33,852 nucleotides of DNA from Actinoallomurus sp. (GTDB taxonomy: Bacteria; Actinomycetota; Actinomycetes; Streptosporangiales; Streptosporangiaceae). Under the pieces are notes generated by a model, which worked only from the letters and a program-made list of their open reading frames with translations, did no database searches and was not told the origin of the DNA. The translations under genes and the position numbers were made by a program. Below are positions 6,769 to 14,379 of the stretch, one piece after another; position 1 is the stretch's first letter, and each line of letters begins with the position of its first letter. The DNA lies in NCBI GenBank assembly GCA_025964625.1, contig JAOPYL010000196.1, positions 1 to 33,852 on the forward strand, given 5' to 3'.

Positions 6769-7661
6769 CGACGGGCAACACGCCGGCCGGTGAGTTCGTT
6801 CTCGGGATCGACTTCGGGGGGACGAAGGTCGCGCTGGCGACCGCGACCCCGACCGGCGAACGCCTGGGTACCACCCGCATCGAGACCCGTGCCGCCGACG
6901 GCGCCAAAGAGGTCGTACGCCGCGCTCTGGACGCCGCGCACCAGCTCGTCGACGCGACACCGGGGCGTCTGGTGGCGGGCGGGGTCTCCACCTTCGGCGT
7001 CGTCCGCGGCGGCCGTGTACGCCTCGCGCCCAACGTCCGCGGCTGGGAAGAGCTCCCCCTGCCCGCCCTCCTCCAGGACGGCCTCGGCGTAGCCGCCCTC
7101 AACGTCGACAACGACGTCAACGCCGCCGCCACCGCCGAACTCGACTGGGGCAGCCTGACCGGCACCGACGTCGGCCTCTACGTCAACCTCGGCACCGGCA
7201 CCGGTGCCGCGCTCATCGTCGGAGGCCGCGTGGTCCCCGGTACGCACGGCGCGGCAGGCGAGATCGGCTACCTCCTCCGCGTTCCGGGCGAACCCGGCTA
7301 CACCCACGGCCACGCGCCCCTGGAGGAGTACACCTCCGGCAGCGGCCTGGCCGCACGCGGCACGACCCTGCTCTGCCGGTCCGTCACCGCCGCCGACCTG
7401 TCCGCCCGGCGGGACGAACCGGCCATCGCCGCACTCCTGGACGACGCCGCCGCCACGATCGGCATGGCCGTCGCCAATCTCACGACCTTCCTCGACCCCG
7501 AACGCGTCGTCATCGGAGGCGGCATGGCAACCGCCTTCCTCCCCGCCATCCAGACCGCGGTCACGCGCGCCGTCCCCTTCCCGCCGGAGGTCCTGGCCGC
7601 ACGCTTCGTCGACGACGCCCCCCTCATCGGCGCCGTCGCCCTCGCCGTAGAAGCCCTCTGA
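6765..7661 (+). CDS. ROK-family sugar kinase-like protein
   Basis: This 298-residue protein has no DNA-binding domain, so it belongs to the kinase branch of ROK. The ATP phosphate-1 motif DFGGTK is at 16-21, the catalytic Asp lies in NVDNDVNAAA (Asp117 by family comparison), and the phosphate-2 motif NLGTGTGAA at 141-149. As in the neighbouring ROK regulator, the zinc-binding Cys cluster after GEIGY is replaced (RVPGEPGYTHGHAPLEE), so it is not a standard glucokinase or N-acetyl-sugar kinase. The ATG overlaps the permease stop codon by four bases (ATGA), indicating coupled translation. Likely role: phosphorylating the transported substrate or a derivative inside the cell. The substrate cannot be named. 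Confidence 0.87.
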   Translation: MTTGNTPAGEFVLGIDFGGTKVALATATPTGERLGTTRIETRAADGAKEVVRRALDAAHQLVDATPGRLVAGGVSTFGVVRGGRVRLAPNVRGWEELPLPALLQDGLGVAALNVDNDVNAAATAELDWGSLTGTDVGLYVNLGTGTGAALIVGGRVVPGTHGAAGEIGYLLRVPGEPGYTHGHAPLEEYTSGSGLAARGTTLLCRSVTAADLSARRDEPAIAALLDDAAATIGMAVANLTTFLDPERVVIGGGMATAFLPAIQTAVTRAVPFPPEVLAARFVDDAPLIGAVALAVEAL

Positions 7662-7709
7662 GCGCCGCGCCGTCCCCGGTCGCCCTCGGTGTGGCACCAG
7701 GTCGAGCGG

Positions 7710-7820
7710 TTACTTGCTGGCGGCGCCGCCGTTGTCGCGCCGGTCCAGGGCGATCTGGATGGCACGGGTGGCCTCTTCGGCGGCCTCATCGGCATGCTTC
7801 AGTGCGTACATGGAGTCCAT
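7710..7820 (-). CDS. Small 36-residue protein of unknown function
   Basis: ATG 7820 opens a 36-codon frame ending in TAA. A GGAG lies 9 nt upstream. The peptide starts MDSMYALKHADEAAEEATRA and continues with IQIALDRRD and a Gly/Ala-rich end; it is acidic to neutral, strongly helix-forming, with no membrane segment or signal peptide. ATG at codon 4 is an alternative start. Support for a real gene: a ribosome site, a good TATCAT -10 box with a dyad at its -35 (7964-7997), a BCAA-type operator at 8020-8034, and no larger frame in this 400-bp gap. Similarity to any known family is not recognised. It could also be part of a longer regulatory RNA. Confidence 0.45.
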   Translation of the reverse strand: MDSMYALKHADEAAEEATRAIQIALDRRDNGGAASK

Positions 7821-7963
7821 TGGATTCGTCTCCGTGGAGTTGACGCCGGGACGTTCGGGGTCGCTTCGGGACTCAGGGCCGGCGGCCGACTCCGCGGCGG
7901 GTCGCCGGCCTGCCCGATGATCAGGCCCCGCCGCGGCAGCGAAGGATGTGTACGAAGCGCCGC

Positions 7964-7997
7964 ATGATATTTCGACGCTACCTGGGCGTAACGCCCA
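7964..7997 (-). promoter_or_regulatory. Candidate promoter of the 36-residue gene, with dyad at -35
   Basis: On the minus strand -35 TTACGC (7991-7986), a 16-nt spacer and -10 TATCAT (7969-7964). The -35 lies inside a dyad TGGGCG-TTA-CGCCCA (7983-7997). A start near 7957 would leave a 5' leader of about 135 nt before the small gene. Confidence 0.4.
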
Positions 7998-8019
7998 TGT
8001 CTCGCGGCGCGGCGGTAAA

Positions 8020-8034
8020 TCTCAGCCTATGAGA
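8020..8034. promoter_or_regulatory. BCAA-type operator dyad TCTCA-N5-TGAGA
   Basis: TCTCAGCCTATGAGA followed by CGCCC matches the cimA site at every palindrome position and in the CGCCC flank. It lies about 30 bp upstream of the putative -35 of the 36-residue gene and 29 bp past the serA stop codon. Control of the small gene is the simplest reading. Confidence 0.55.
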
Positions 8035-8063
8035 CGCCCGGTGTGGGTCCCTCTCGTGGCCGC

Positions 8064-9653
8064 TCAGTCCTCCAGGTCGACCCGGCGGCCGCGGTCGGCG
8101 CCGATCTCCTCGGCGATCGCGTCGGTCAGCTCCTGGCCCAGCCCGGAGTCGACCGTCAGCGCGATCAGCGCCTCACCGCCCTTCTCGTCGCGGCCGACCT
8201 GCATGCCGGCGATGTTGATGCCCGCGTCGCCCAGCAGCCGGCCCACCACCCCCACCACGCCGGGCCGGTCCGTGTAGGCGAAGAAGGCCATGTGCGGGGT
8301 GGGCGCGATCTCCATCGCGTAGCCGTTGACCTCCACGATCCGCTCGCTGTGCTTGGGGCCGGTGAGCGTGCCGGAGACCGAGACGGTGACGCCGTCGGCC
8401 ATCGTGCCGCGCACCGTGACGAGGTTACGCCAGTCGGGGCTGTCCTCGCTGGTCGTGAGCGTGACCTCGAGGCCACGGTCGCGGGACAGCAGCGGCGCGT
8501 TGACGTAGGTCACCGACTCTTCGACGACGTCGGTGAACGCCCCCTTGAGCGCGGCCAGCTCGAGGACCTTGACGTCGTGGCGGGTGATCTCGCCGCGCAC
8601 CTCGACCTCGAGCCGGGCCGGCACGCCGCCGGCCAGGGCTGTGAAGATACGGCCGAGCCTCTCGGCGAGCGGCAGGCCGGGCTTGACGTCCTCGGCGACC
8701 GCGCCGCCCCGCACGTTGACCGCGTCCGGCACGAACTCGCCCGACAGCGCCAGCCGGACCGAACGGGCGACCTGGGTGCCGGCCTTCTCCTGGGCCTCGT
8801 GCGTGCTGGCGCCGAGGTGCGGGGTGACCACGACGTTGTCGTGGTGGAACAGGGGGCTGTCCGTGCAGGGCTCGCTGGTGAACACGTCGATGCCCGCCCC
8901 CGCGACACGGCCTTCCTTCAGCGCCAGGTCGAGGGCGTTCTCGTCGACGATGCCGCCCCGGGCGGCGTTGACTATGCGCACGGACGGCTTGACCAGGCGG
9001 AGCTCGCGGTCGCCGATCAGCCCGAGCGTCTCCTTCGTCTTGGGCAGGTGCACGGTGATGAAGTCGCTGTCGCGCAGCAGCTCATCCAGCGTGACGAGCC
9101 GCACGCCGAGCTGGGCGGCGCGGGCCGCCTGGACGTACGGGTCGAAGGCGATGACCTTCATGTCGAAGGCGGCCAGCCGCTGCGCGACGAGCACCCCGAT
9201 CCGGCCGAGGCCGAGCACGCCGACGGTCTTCTCCTGCAGCTCCACGCCGGTGTACTTGGAGCGCTTCCACTCCCCCCGCTTGAGCGCGGAGTGGCCCTGC
9301 GGGACATTACGGGCGGTCGCCAGCAGCAGTGCGATCGCGTGCTCGGCGGCCGTCACGATGTTCGAGGTCGGCGCGTTGACGACCATGACCCCGGCCCTGG
9401 TCGCGGCCTCGACGTCGACGTTGTCCAGACCGACTCCGGCGCGGGCGACGACGCGAAGCCCGGGGGCGGCCGCGAACACGGCGGCGTCGATCTTGCTGGC
9501 GCTGCGTACGATGATCGCGTCGACGTCGGCCACGGCGGCGAGCAGGCCCGCGCGGTCGGCGCCATCGGTATGGCGGACCTCGAAGTCGGGTTCCAGCAGG
9601 GCGATGCCGGCGGGTGAGAGCTCTTCGGCGACGAGGACTACGGGCTTGGTCAA
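8064..9653 (-). CDS. serA: D-3-phosphoglycerate dehydrogenase
   Basis: The 529-residue product starts serine synthesis by oxidising 3-phosphoglycerate with NAD+. Its length and C-terminus identify the long actinobacterial form: catalytic/NAD domains (1-300), an allosteric substrate-binding domain (about 320-450) and a C-terminal ACT domain (about 455-529, FAYTDRPGVVGVVGRLLGDAGINIAGMQ in part) that binds L-serine in the Mycobacterium enzyme. The NAD loop GLGRIG is at 148-153; catalytic residues are Arg232 (NAARGG), Glu261 (SEP) and His279 (TPHLG). The start is TTG 9653, with AAGGGGA 8 nt upstream and no suitable ATG nearby. The gene lies between ilvC and leuB in the same direction, as in other actinobacteria. 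Confidence 0.96.
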   Translation of the reverse strand: MTKPVVLVAEELSPAGIALLEPDFEVRHTDGADRAGLLAAVADVDAIIVRSASKIDAAVFAAAPGLRVVARAGVGLDNVDVEAATRAGVMVVNAPTSNIVTAAEHAIALLLATARNVPQGHSALKRGEWKRSKYTGVELQEKTVGVLGLGRIGVLVAQRLAAFDMKVIAFDPYVQAARAAQLGVRLVTLDELLRDSDFITVHLPKTKETLGLIGDRELRLVKPSVRIVNAARGGIVDENALDLALKEGRVAGAGIDVFTSEPCTDSPLFHHDNVVVTPHLGASTHEAQEKAGTQVARSVRLALSGEFVPDAVNVRGGAVAEDVKPGLPLAERLGRIFTALAGGVPARLEVEVRGEITRHDVKVLELAALKGAFTDVVEESVTYVNAPLLSRDRGLEVTLTTSEDSPDWRNLVTVRGTMADGVTVSVSGTLTGPKHSERIVEVNGYAMEIAPTPHMAFFAYTDRPGVVGVVGRLLGDAGINIAGMQVGRDEKGGEALIALTVDSGLGQELTDAIAEEIGADRGRRVDLED

Positions 9654-9830
9654 CGGTACGGTCCCCTTGCCTTGAAACGACGTGATGCCCCGGGCGGGTC
9701 GTACTGCGAGTCACCCTGTCGTGCCCTCGCCGCGCCCGAGTCTAGCGACGGTCCGCCGGCGGCTCCGGGACATGCGCGAACCCCCGCGCGCCCCCAGAGG
9801 GATGGCGCCCAGGTAGGCGCCCGTACGCAC

Positions 9831-9836
9831 TAGTGT
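9831..9836 (+). promoter_or_regulatory. -10 box of the SseB-like gene, leaderless type
   Basis: TAGTGT fits TANNNT and ends 7 nt before ATG 9844, so the mRNA would start at the initiation codon. No Shine-Dalgarno sequence is present. The -35 region is not distinctive. Confidence 0.45.
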
Positions 9837-9843
9837 CGGGCAC

Positions 9844-10518
9844 ATGGCGAATGGAAACCCGAAGCTGGCCGACGTGCTCGCCCAGCGCGGTGAACCCGAG
9901 GAGATCCTGCGCGCGCTCGTCGACGGGGGGATCCTCATTGTGAGCAACCCCGACGGCTCGGTGCTCGTCGGGCAGCTCGAGGACGAAAGCATGGCCCTTG
10001 CCGCGTTCACCTCTCCTGAGGCGTACAGCCAGAAGCCGGACGACGAGACGTTCCAGCAGGCCGACGCCGCCCTGCTGCTGGAGATCGCGCGCAGCGGCGA
10101 GGTCGACGCCCTGGTCGTCGACCCGGAGAGCGACGACGCCGCCCTGATCCCGTTCAGCGACGTGCAGGGCTACCTGGTCACGCAGGGCATGGGCGTCGAC
10201 GAGGACGTCGAGGTGGCGTTCCGGGCCAGCGACCACGAGCTCGTCCCCAGCCTGAGGGACGGGATCGCCGCGAAGCTCCCGGATTACCCGGCGGTCGAGC
10301 GGGTGTGGATCTCCGACGTCCGGATGCCGAGCGGTGTCGAGGGCATCATGCTGCACGTCGTGGTCGCCGAGGGCGCGGATCCGCAACTGGCCAACGAGCT
10401 GCTGCAGGCGACGATGGAGGGACTGCCGACCAGCGACGTCCCGGTGTTCGCCCACGTCGCCGACGAGGAGACCGAGGAGTTCCTGGGCGAGATGGAGGCC
10501 GTCGTCGTGCGGCGCTAG
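9844..10518 (+). CDS. SseB-family protein
   Basis: The 224-residue protein has two halves. Residues 1-105 resemble the SseB N-terminal domain (PEEILRALVDGGILIVSNPDG, then AFTSPEAY and LVVDPESDDAALIPFSDV). Residues 115-224 resemble the SseB C-terminal domain (ELVPSLRDGIAAKLPDYPAVERVWISDV ... EGIMLHVVVAEGADP ... VPVFAHVADEETEEFLG in part). SseB was named in Enterobacteria for an enhanced serine sensitivity phenotype, but the biochemical function is unknown. The protein is acidic and soluble with no signal peptide. It is divergent from serA across 190 bp, which is a curious pairing given the family name, though no functional link is shown. It ends before a strong bidirectional terminator shared with ilvC. 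Confidence 0.75.
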   Translation: MANGNPKLADVLAQRGEPEEILRALVDGGILIVSNPDGSVLVGQLEDESMALAAFTSPEAYSQKPDDETFQQADAALLLEIARSGEVDALVVDPESDDAALIPFSDVQGYLVTQGMGVDEDVEVAFRASDHELVPSLRDGIAAKLPDYPAVERVWISDVRMPSGVEGIMLHVVVAEGADPQLANELLQATMEGLPTSDVPVFAHVADEETEEFLGEMEAVVVRR

Positions 10519-10587
10519 CCCGCCTCGGCAGGCGTACGGCAGGTACGGCATGGGCCGCCGCAGGACGGCCGGGTCGCGAACGGCGTG

Positions 10588-10607
10588 GGCCGTCGCCGGC
10601 GACGGCC
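10588..10607. repeat. 20-bp perfect palindrome
   Basis: GGCCGTCGCCGGCGACGGCC is perfectly self-complementary. It sits 70 bp after the SseB-like stop and just before the large terminator. No spacer loop is present, so it is more like a DNA site or part of a 3' RNA fold than a terminator. Confidence 0.5.
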
Positions 10608-10615
10608 GGGCCGGC

Positions 10616-10654
10616 AAGGGCGCGTCACCCGCGACCTGCGGGTGACGCGCCCTT
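10616..10654. terminator. Strong bidirectional terminator between SseB-like gene and ilvC
   Basis: A perfect 17-bp stem (10616-10632 with 10638-10654) encloses a 5-nt loop. It is flanked by AA on the left and TT on the right, giving short U-runs in both directions. It lies between the convergent SseB-like gene and the end of ilvC. Confidence 0.8.
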
Positions 10655-10696
10655 TGGCGTCGGAAGAGCCGCCGGCTCATGCGGTTCTCGCGGGAG

Positions 10697-11689
10697 TCAG
10701 TCCTGCAGCCAGGACATCATCGGGCGGAGCTTGGCCCCGACCTCCTCGATCTGGGAGCTCTGCTCCTCCTCGCGGCGCTTGAGGAAGTTGGCGCGGCCGC
10801 CGTCGAACTCCTCGACGAGCTCCTTGGTGAAGGTGCCGTCCTGGATCTCCTTGAGGATCTTGCGCATCTCCTGGCGGGTCTCGTCGGTGACGATGCGCCG
10901 GCCGCGGGTGTAGTCGCCGAACTCCGCGGTGTCCGAGATGGAGTAGCGCATCCGCGAGAGGCCGCCCTCGTACATCAGGTCGACGATCAGCTTCATCTCG
11001 TGGAGGCACTCGAAGTAGGCCGCCTCCGGCTGGTAGCCGGCCTCGACAAGGGTCTCGAAGCCCGCCTTGATGAGCTCGGAGACGCCGCCGCACAGTACGG
11101 CCTGCTCGCCGAACAGGTCGGTCTCGGCCTCCTCGGTGAACGTCGTCTTCAACGCACCCGGCCGCGTGCCGCCGATGGCCTTGGCGTAGGACAGCGTCAG
11201 CGGCCAGGCCTGGCCGGTGGCGTCCCGCTCGACCGCGACGATCACCGGCACGCCACGGCCCTCGGTGTACTGGCGCCGTACGAGGTGACCGGGGCCCTTC
11301 GGGGCGACCATGCAGACGTCGACGCCCTCGGGCGGCTCGATGAGGCCGTAACGGATGTTCAGGCCATGGCCGAAGAACAGCGCGTCGCCCTCGACCAGCG
11401 ACGGGGCGACCGCGTCCGCGTACAGCCCGCGCTGCAGGTGGTCGGGAATGAGCACCATCGTGAGGTTGGCCTCTTCGCACGCCTCCTCCGGCGTGACGAC
11501 GCGCAGGCCGTCGTTCTCGGCCTTCTCACGGCTCTTGGAGTCCTTCGGAAGGCCCACGCGCACGTCGACCCCGGAGTCGCGCAGCGAGAGCGCGTGCGCG
11601 TGCCCCTGGCTGCCGTATCCGAGCACCGCGACGTGGCGGTCCTGGATGACGCTCAGGTCGGCGTCCTTGTCATAGAAGATCTCAGCCAC
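10697..11689 (-). CDS. ilvC: Ketol-acid reductoisomerase (class I)
   Basis: The 330-residue enzyme isomerises and reduces 2-acetolactate or 2-aceto-2-hydroxybutyrate with NADPH, the second common step of Val and Ile synthesis. The nucleotide loop [17 protein letters not shown] begins at residue 24. The Mg/substrate region has [12 protein letters not shown], and [17 protein letters not shown] supplies the acidic residues, with [12 protein letters not shown] further on. The length and single knot domain mark the short class I form. The start is GTG 11689 with GAGAGG about 9 nt upstream. It is third in ilvB-ilvN-ilvC, 24 bp after ilvN, so it is expected on the attenuated ilvB transcript. A strong hairpin follows. 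Confidence 0.97.
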   Translation of the reverse strand: MAEIFYDKDADLSVIQDRHVAVLGYGSQGHAHALSLRDSGVDVRVGLPKDSKSREKAENDGLRVVTPEEACEEANLTMVLIPDHLQRGLYADAVAPSLVEGDALFFGHGLNIRYGLIEPPEGVDVCMVAPKGPGHLVRRQYTEGRGVPVIVAVERDATGQAWPLTLSYAKAIGGTRPGALKTTFTEEAETDLFGEQAVLCGGVSELIKAGFETLVEAGYQPEAAYFECLHEMKLIVDLMYEGGLSRMRYSISDTAEFGDYTRGRRIVTDETRQEMRKILKEIQDGTFTKELVEEFDGGRANFLKRREEEQSSQIEEVGAKLRPMMSWLQD

Positions 11690-11713
11690 TTGCGTTGCCT
11701 CTCTGAAAAGGGT

Positions 11714-12238
11714 TCAAGCGCTGCGCTCGATGGCGCGCAGCGAGCGGTCGGTGATGGAGCGGGTGCCCCGGCCGATGGCCACCATTCCCGACTGCACCAG
11801 TTCCTTGATGCCGAAGGGCTCCAGGACCCGGATCAGGGCCTCGAGTTTGTCCTTGCTTCCGGTGGCCTCGACCGTGACCGCGTCGGTGGCCACGTCCACG
11901 ACCTTGGCGCGGAACAGCTGCACGGTCTCCAGGACCTGCGAGCGGGTCTCATGATCGGCACGGACCTTGATCAGCACCATCTCGCGCTGGACCGACGCCA
12001 CCGGGTCCAGCTCGACGATCTTAAGCACGTTGATCAGCTTGTTGAGCTGCTTGGTGACCTGCTCCAGCGGCCGGTCCTCGACGTTGACGACGATCGTCAT
12101 CCGCGAGATGTCGGGGTGCTCCGTCGTCCCGACGGCGAGCGAGTCGATGTTGAATCCGCGCCGGGAGAACAGCGCCGCGACGCGGGCGAGGATCCCCGGT
12201 TTGTTCTCGACCAGCACCGAAAGCGTGTGTCTGCTCAT
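11714..12238 (-). CDS. ilvN: Acetolactate synthase small (regulatory) subunit
   Basis: The 174-residue protein begins with an ACT domain (LSVLVENKPGILARVAALFS then RRGFNIDSLAVG, residues 6-37) that binds valine for feedback inhibition in this family, and continues with the C-terminal ALS_SS_C domain (RMTIVVNVED, REMVLIKVRA, KDKLEALIRVLEPFGIKELVQSG). It associates with IlvB to activate it and to confer feedback control. ATG 12238 has AAGGAGA about 9 nt upstream. It starts 30 bp after ilvB and ends 24 bp before ilvC, which fits one operon. Confidence 0.97.
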   Translation of the reverse strand: MSRHTLSVLVENKPGILARVAALFSRRGFNIDSLAVGTTEHPDISRMTIVVNVEDRPLEQVTKQLNKLINVLKIVELDPVASVQREMVLIKVRADHETRSQVLETVQLFRAKVVDVATDAVTVEATGSKDKLEALIRVLEPFGIKELVQSGMVAIGRGTRSITDRSLRAIERSA

Positions 12239-12268
12239 CTGCCGCGGTCTCCTTCTCGCTGTCCGTGC

Positions 12269-14011
12269 TCAGTCACGGTTCTCCCAGTCCGGCGCCATGT
12301 CGCGGGCGATCTTGATCTCGTCGTTGCCGGTGCCGGCCGCGACCATCGGCCAGACCATCGCGTCCTGGTGCACCACGAAGTCGATCACGACGGGTACGTC
12401 ATTGATCTCCATCGCCTTGGCGATCGTCGCGTCCACGTCGGCGGCGTTGTCGCAGCGCAGCCCGGCGCAGCCGTACGCCTCCGCCAGCTTGACGAAGTCG
12501 GGGATCCGCCGGGACTGCAGGTCGGTGTTGGAGTAGCGCTCGTTGTAGAAGAGCGTCTGCCACTGGCGCACCATGCCCAGGTTGCCGTTGTTGATCACGG
12601 CCACCTTGATCGGGATGCCCTCGATGGCGCAGGTCGCGAGCTCCTGATTGGTCATCTGGAAGCAGCCGTCGCCGTCGATCGCCCAGACGGTCGTGTCCGG
12701 CCTGCCCCGCTTGGCACCCATCGCGGCCGGCACGGCGAACCCCATGGTGCCCAGACCGCCGGAGTTGATGAACGACCCGGGCTGCTCGTAGCCGATGAAC
12801 TGGGCGGTCCACATCTGGTGCTGGCCCACTCCGGCGACGTACAGCGCGTCCGGGCCGGCGATCTTGCCGATGCGCTCGATGGTGTACTGCGGCGACAGGG
12901 ACCCGTCAGAGGGCTGCTCATAGCCCAGCGGGTACGTCTCGCGCCAGGCGCCGAGCTGGCGCCACCAGTCGTCGTAGTCGCCCTTGCGGCCGGCCTCGTG
13001 CTCGTTCCGCACCGCGACGATGAGGTCCGTGAGCACGTCCTTGCAGTCGCCGACGATGGGCACGTCCGCGTGCCGGTTCTTGGAGATCTCGGCCGGGTCG
13101 ATGTCGGCGTGCACGATCTTCGCATGCGAGGCGAAGGTGTCCAGCCGGCCGGTGACCCGGTCGTCGAAACGGGCGCCCAGCGCGATCACCAGGTCCGAAC
13201 GCTGCAGCGCGCCGACCGCGCCCACGCTGCCGTGCATCCCGGGCATGCCCATGTGCAGCGGATGACTGTCGGGCAGGGCGCCCTTGGCCATCAGCGTGGT
13301 GACGACGGGCGCGCCGGTCAGCTCGGCGAGCGTGCGCAACTCGCCGGCGGCATGCGCCTTGAGCACTCCGCCGCCGACGTACAGCACCGGCCGGCTCGCC
13401 GCCGTGATCAGCCGTGCCGCCTCGCGCACCTGCTTGGCGTGCGGCCGGATCACCGGCCGGTAGCCCGGGAGCTGCATCGGCTGCGGCCAGACGAAGTCGA
13501 CCTGGTTCTGCAGCGCGTCCTTGGCGATGTCCACGAGCACCGGGCCGGGACGCCCGGTCGAGGCGATGTGGAACGCCTCCGCGATGGTGCGGCCGATGTC
13601 GGCGGGGTCGGTGACCAGGAAGTTGTGCTTCGTGATCGGCATGGTGATGCCGGAGATGTCGGCTTCCTGAAAGGCGTCCGTGCCGATGGCGGCACTCGTC
13701 ACCTGACCGGTGATGGCGACGATCGGCACCGAGTCCATGTAGGCGTCCGCGATCGGGGTGACGAGGTTCGTGGCGCCCGGGCCGCTCGTCGCCATGCAGA
13801 CCCCGACCTTCCCGGTGGCCTGCGCGTACCCCTGGGCGGCGTGACCGGCGCCCTGCTCGTGACGTACAAGGATGTGGCGGACCCGCTCGGAGTCGAACAG
13901 GGGATCGTACGCCGGGAGGATCGCGCCGCCCGGGATCCCGAACACAGTGTCGACACCGACCTGCTCCAGGGCCCTGACGAGCGCCTGCGCTCCGGTCATC
14001 CGTTCGGTCAT
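12269..14011 (-). CDS. ilvB: Acetolactate synthase large (catalytic) subunit
   Basis: ATG 14011, with AAGGA 8 nt upstream, gives 580 residues, close to the usual 570-620. A second in-frame ATG at 13999 is possible; the longer frame to 14089 runs through leader DNA and has no family similarity. The enzyme uses ThDP, FAD and Mg2+ to join two pyruvates, or pyruvate and 2-ketobutyrate. The catalytic ThDP glutamate is Glu52 in [15 protein letters not shown]. The GDG...NN Mg/ThDP motif is at [12 protein letters not shown] through [25 protein letters not shown] marks the FAD domain. It leads the ilvB-ilvN-ilvC operon. Expression is likely attenuated by a leader peptide with LILVL codons and a U-tract terminator at 14117-14231, plus an upstream operator at 14272. 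Confidence 0.97.
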   Translation of the reverse strand: MTERMTGAQALVRALEQVGVDTVFGIPGGAILPAYDPLFDSERVRHILVRHEQGAGHAAQGYAQATGKVGVCMATSGPGATNLVTPIADAYMDSVPIVAITGQVTSAAIGTDAFQEADISGITMPITKHNFLVTDPADIGRTIAEAFHIASTGRPGPVLVDIAKDALQNQVDFVWPQPMQLPGYRPVIRPHAKQVREAARLITAASRPVLYVGGGVLKAHAAGELRTLAELTGAPVVTTLMAKGALPDSHPLHMGMPGMHGSVGAVGALQRSDLVIALGARFDDRVTGRLDTFASHAKIVHADIDPAEISKNRHADVPIVGDCKDVLTDLIVAVRNEHEAGRKGDYDDWWRQLGAWRETYPLGYEQPSDGSLSPQYTIERIGKIAGPDALYVAGVGQHQMWTAQFIGYEQPGSFINSGGLGTMGFAVPAAMGAKRGRPDTTVWAIDGDGCFQMTNQELATCAIEGIPIKVAVINNGNLGMVRQWQTLFYNERYSNTDLQSRRIPDFVKLAEAYGCAGLRCDNAADVDATIAKAMEINDVPVVIDFVVHQDAMVWPMVAAGTGNDEIKIARDMAPDWENRD

Positions 14012-14116
14012 CTGCTTCGTCCTTGTGCTCTTGGGCGCTGGGTTCTGCCCGCTGTCACGTATCGTGCGCGGCTGCGCCGCGGGTGGCATGTCCCGCGGGC
14101 CCGGGGGTCATGGCCA

Positions 14117-14152
14117 ACAAAAAACCCCTCGCGCCGGTCGGCGGTCGAGGGG
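14117..14152 (-). terminator. Intrinsic terminator in the ilvB leader (attenuator)
   Basis: In the transcript CCCCUCG (14152-14146) pairs with CGAGGGG (14131-14125), with a GC-rich inner helix, and UUUUUUGUUG follows (14124-14117 region). It lies between the leader peptide and ilvB, 105 nt ahead of the ilvB start codon. The strong U-tract makes this a textbook intrinsic terminator in an attenuator position. Confidence 0.85.
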
Positions 14153-14153
14153 A

Positions 14154-14187
14154 GCGCGCAAGCGATCTACTCGGTCAGCTCGCGCGC
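14154..14187 (-). promoter_or_regulatory. ilvB leader pause hairpin and alternative antiterminator arm
   Basis: GCGCGCGAGC in the transcript (14187-14178, last leader codons) pairs over 10 bp with GCUUGCGCGC (14163-14154, one G-U). If a ribosome stalls on the LILVL codons and covers the first arm, CUUGCGC of the second arm can instead pair with GCGCGAG inside the terminator's 3' arm, which would break the terminator. The pairings are seen; the switch is inferred. Confidence 0.6.
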
Positions 14188-14231
14188 CGGCCAAGTACGA
14201 GAATCAGGTTGCGGTTCATGTCGTCAACCAT
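14175..14231 (-). CDS. ilvB leader peptide MVDDMNRNLILVLGRRAS (attenuation)
   Basis: The frame from ATG 14231 to TGA 14177-14175 encodes MVDDMNRNLILVLGRRAS; starting at the second ATG (14219) it is the 14-mer MNRNLILVLGRRAS. The second start is preferred: a TTGACG-N17-CATGGT promoter ends 7 nt before it, so the leader mRNA would begin at the ATG without a ribosome site, and no Shine-Dalgarno precedes either ATG. The codons CTG ATT CTC GTA CTT encode Leu-Ile-Leu-Val-Leu, sensing all three branched-chain amino acids. A short, probably leaderless leader peptide is also known for Corynebacterium ilvBNC. The terminator and ilvB follow. Confidence 0.78.
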   Translation of the reverse strand: MVDDMNRNLILVLGRRAS

Positions 14232-14255
14232 GGCGAACTTCGCGGCTCGCGTCAA
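14227..14255 (-). promoter_or_regulatory. Promoter of the ilvBNC leader
   Basis: -35 TTGACG (14255-14250), 17-nt spacer and -10 CATGGT (14232-14227; A2 and T6 of TANNNT kept) on the minus strand. The initiation codon ATG 14219 follows after 7 nt. The -10 overlaps the other candidate ATG at 14231, which argues against that start. Confidence 0.5.
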
Positions 14256-14271
14256 ATCCGTGGACTGAACA

Positions 14272-14286
14272 TCTCAGGATGCGAGA
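14272..14286. promoter_or_regulatory. BCAA-type operator upstream of ilvB
   Basis: TCTCAGGATGCGAGA differs from the TCTCA-N5-TGAGA dyad of cimA and 8020 by one base in the right half (CGAGA) and is followed by a similar CCGCCC flank. It lies 16 bp upstream of the -35 of the ilvB leader promoter. Confidence 0.5.
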
Positions 14287-14321
14287 CCGCCCGCCGCGGT
14301 CAACGTGATCGCGGCGGGCGG
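14287..14321 (-). terminator. Terminator-like hairpin after the amidase gene
   Basis: CCGCCCGCCGCG (14287-14298) and CGCGGCGGGCGG (14310-14321) form a perfect 12-bp stem that can extend to 15 bp with a G-U pair. It is 58 bp after the amidase stop codon and just upstream of the ilvB operator and promoter. It lacks a U-tract. Confidence 0.5.
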
Positions 14322-14379
14322 ACCGGTGCCTCAATGGTTCACGGCGGGCACTGGCGCACCACACCGTGGCCTCAGGGAT

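Noticed and set aside
10679-14308. A 1209-codon open frame on the plus strand opposite ilvC-ilvN-ilvB
   Set aside because: It is the antisense shadow of three certain genes, produced by high-GC codon bias; its translation is Arg/Asp/Val-rich with no domain.
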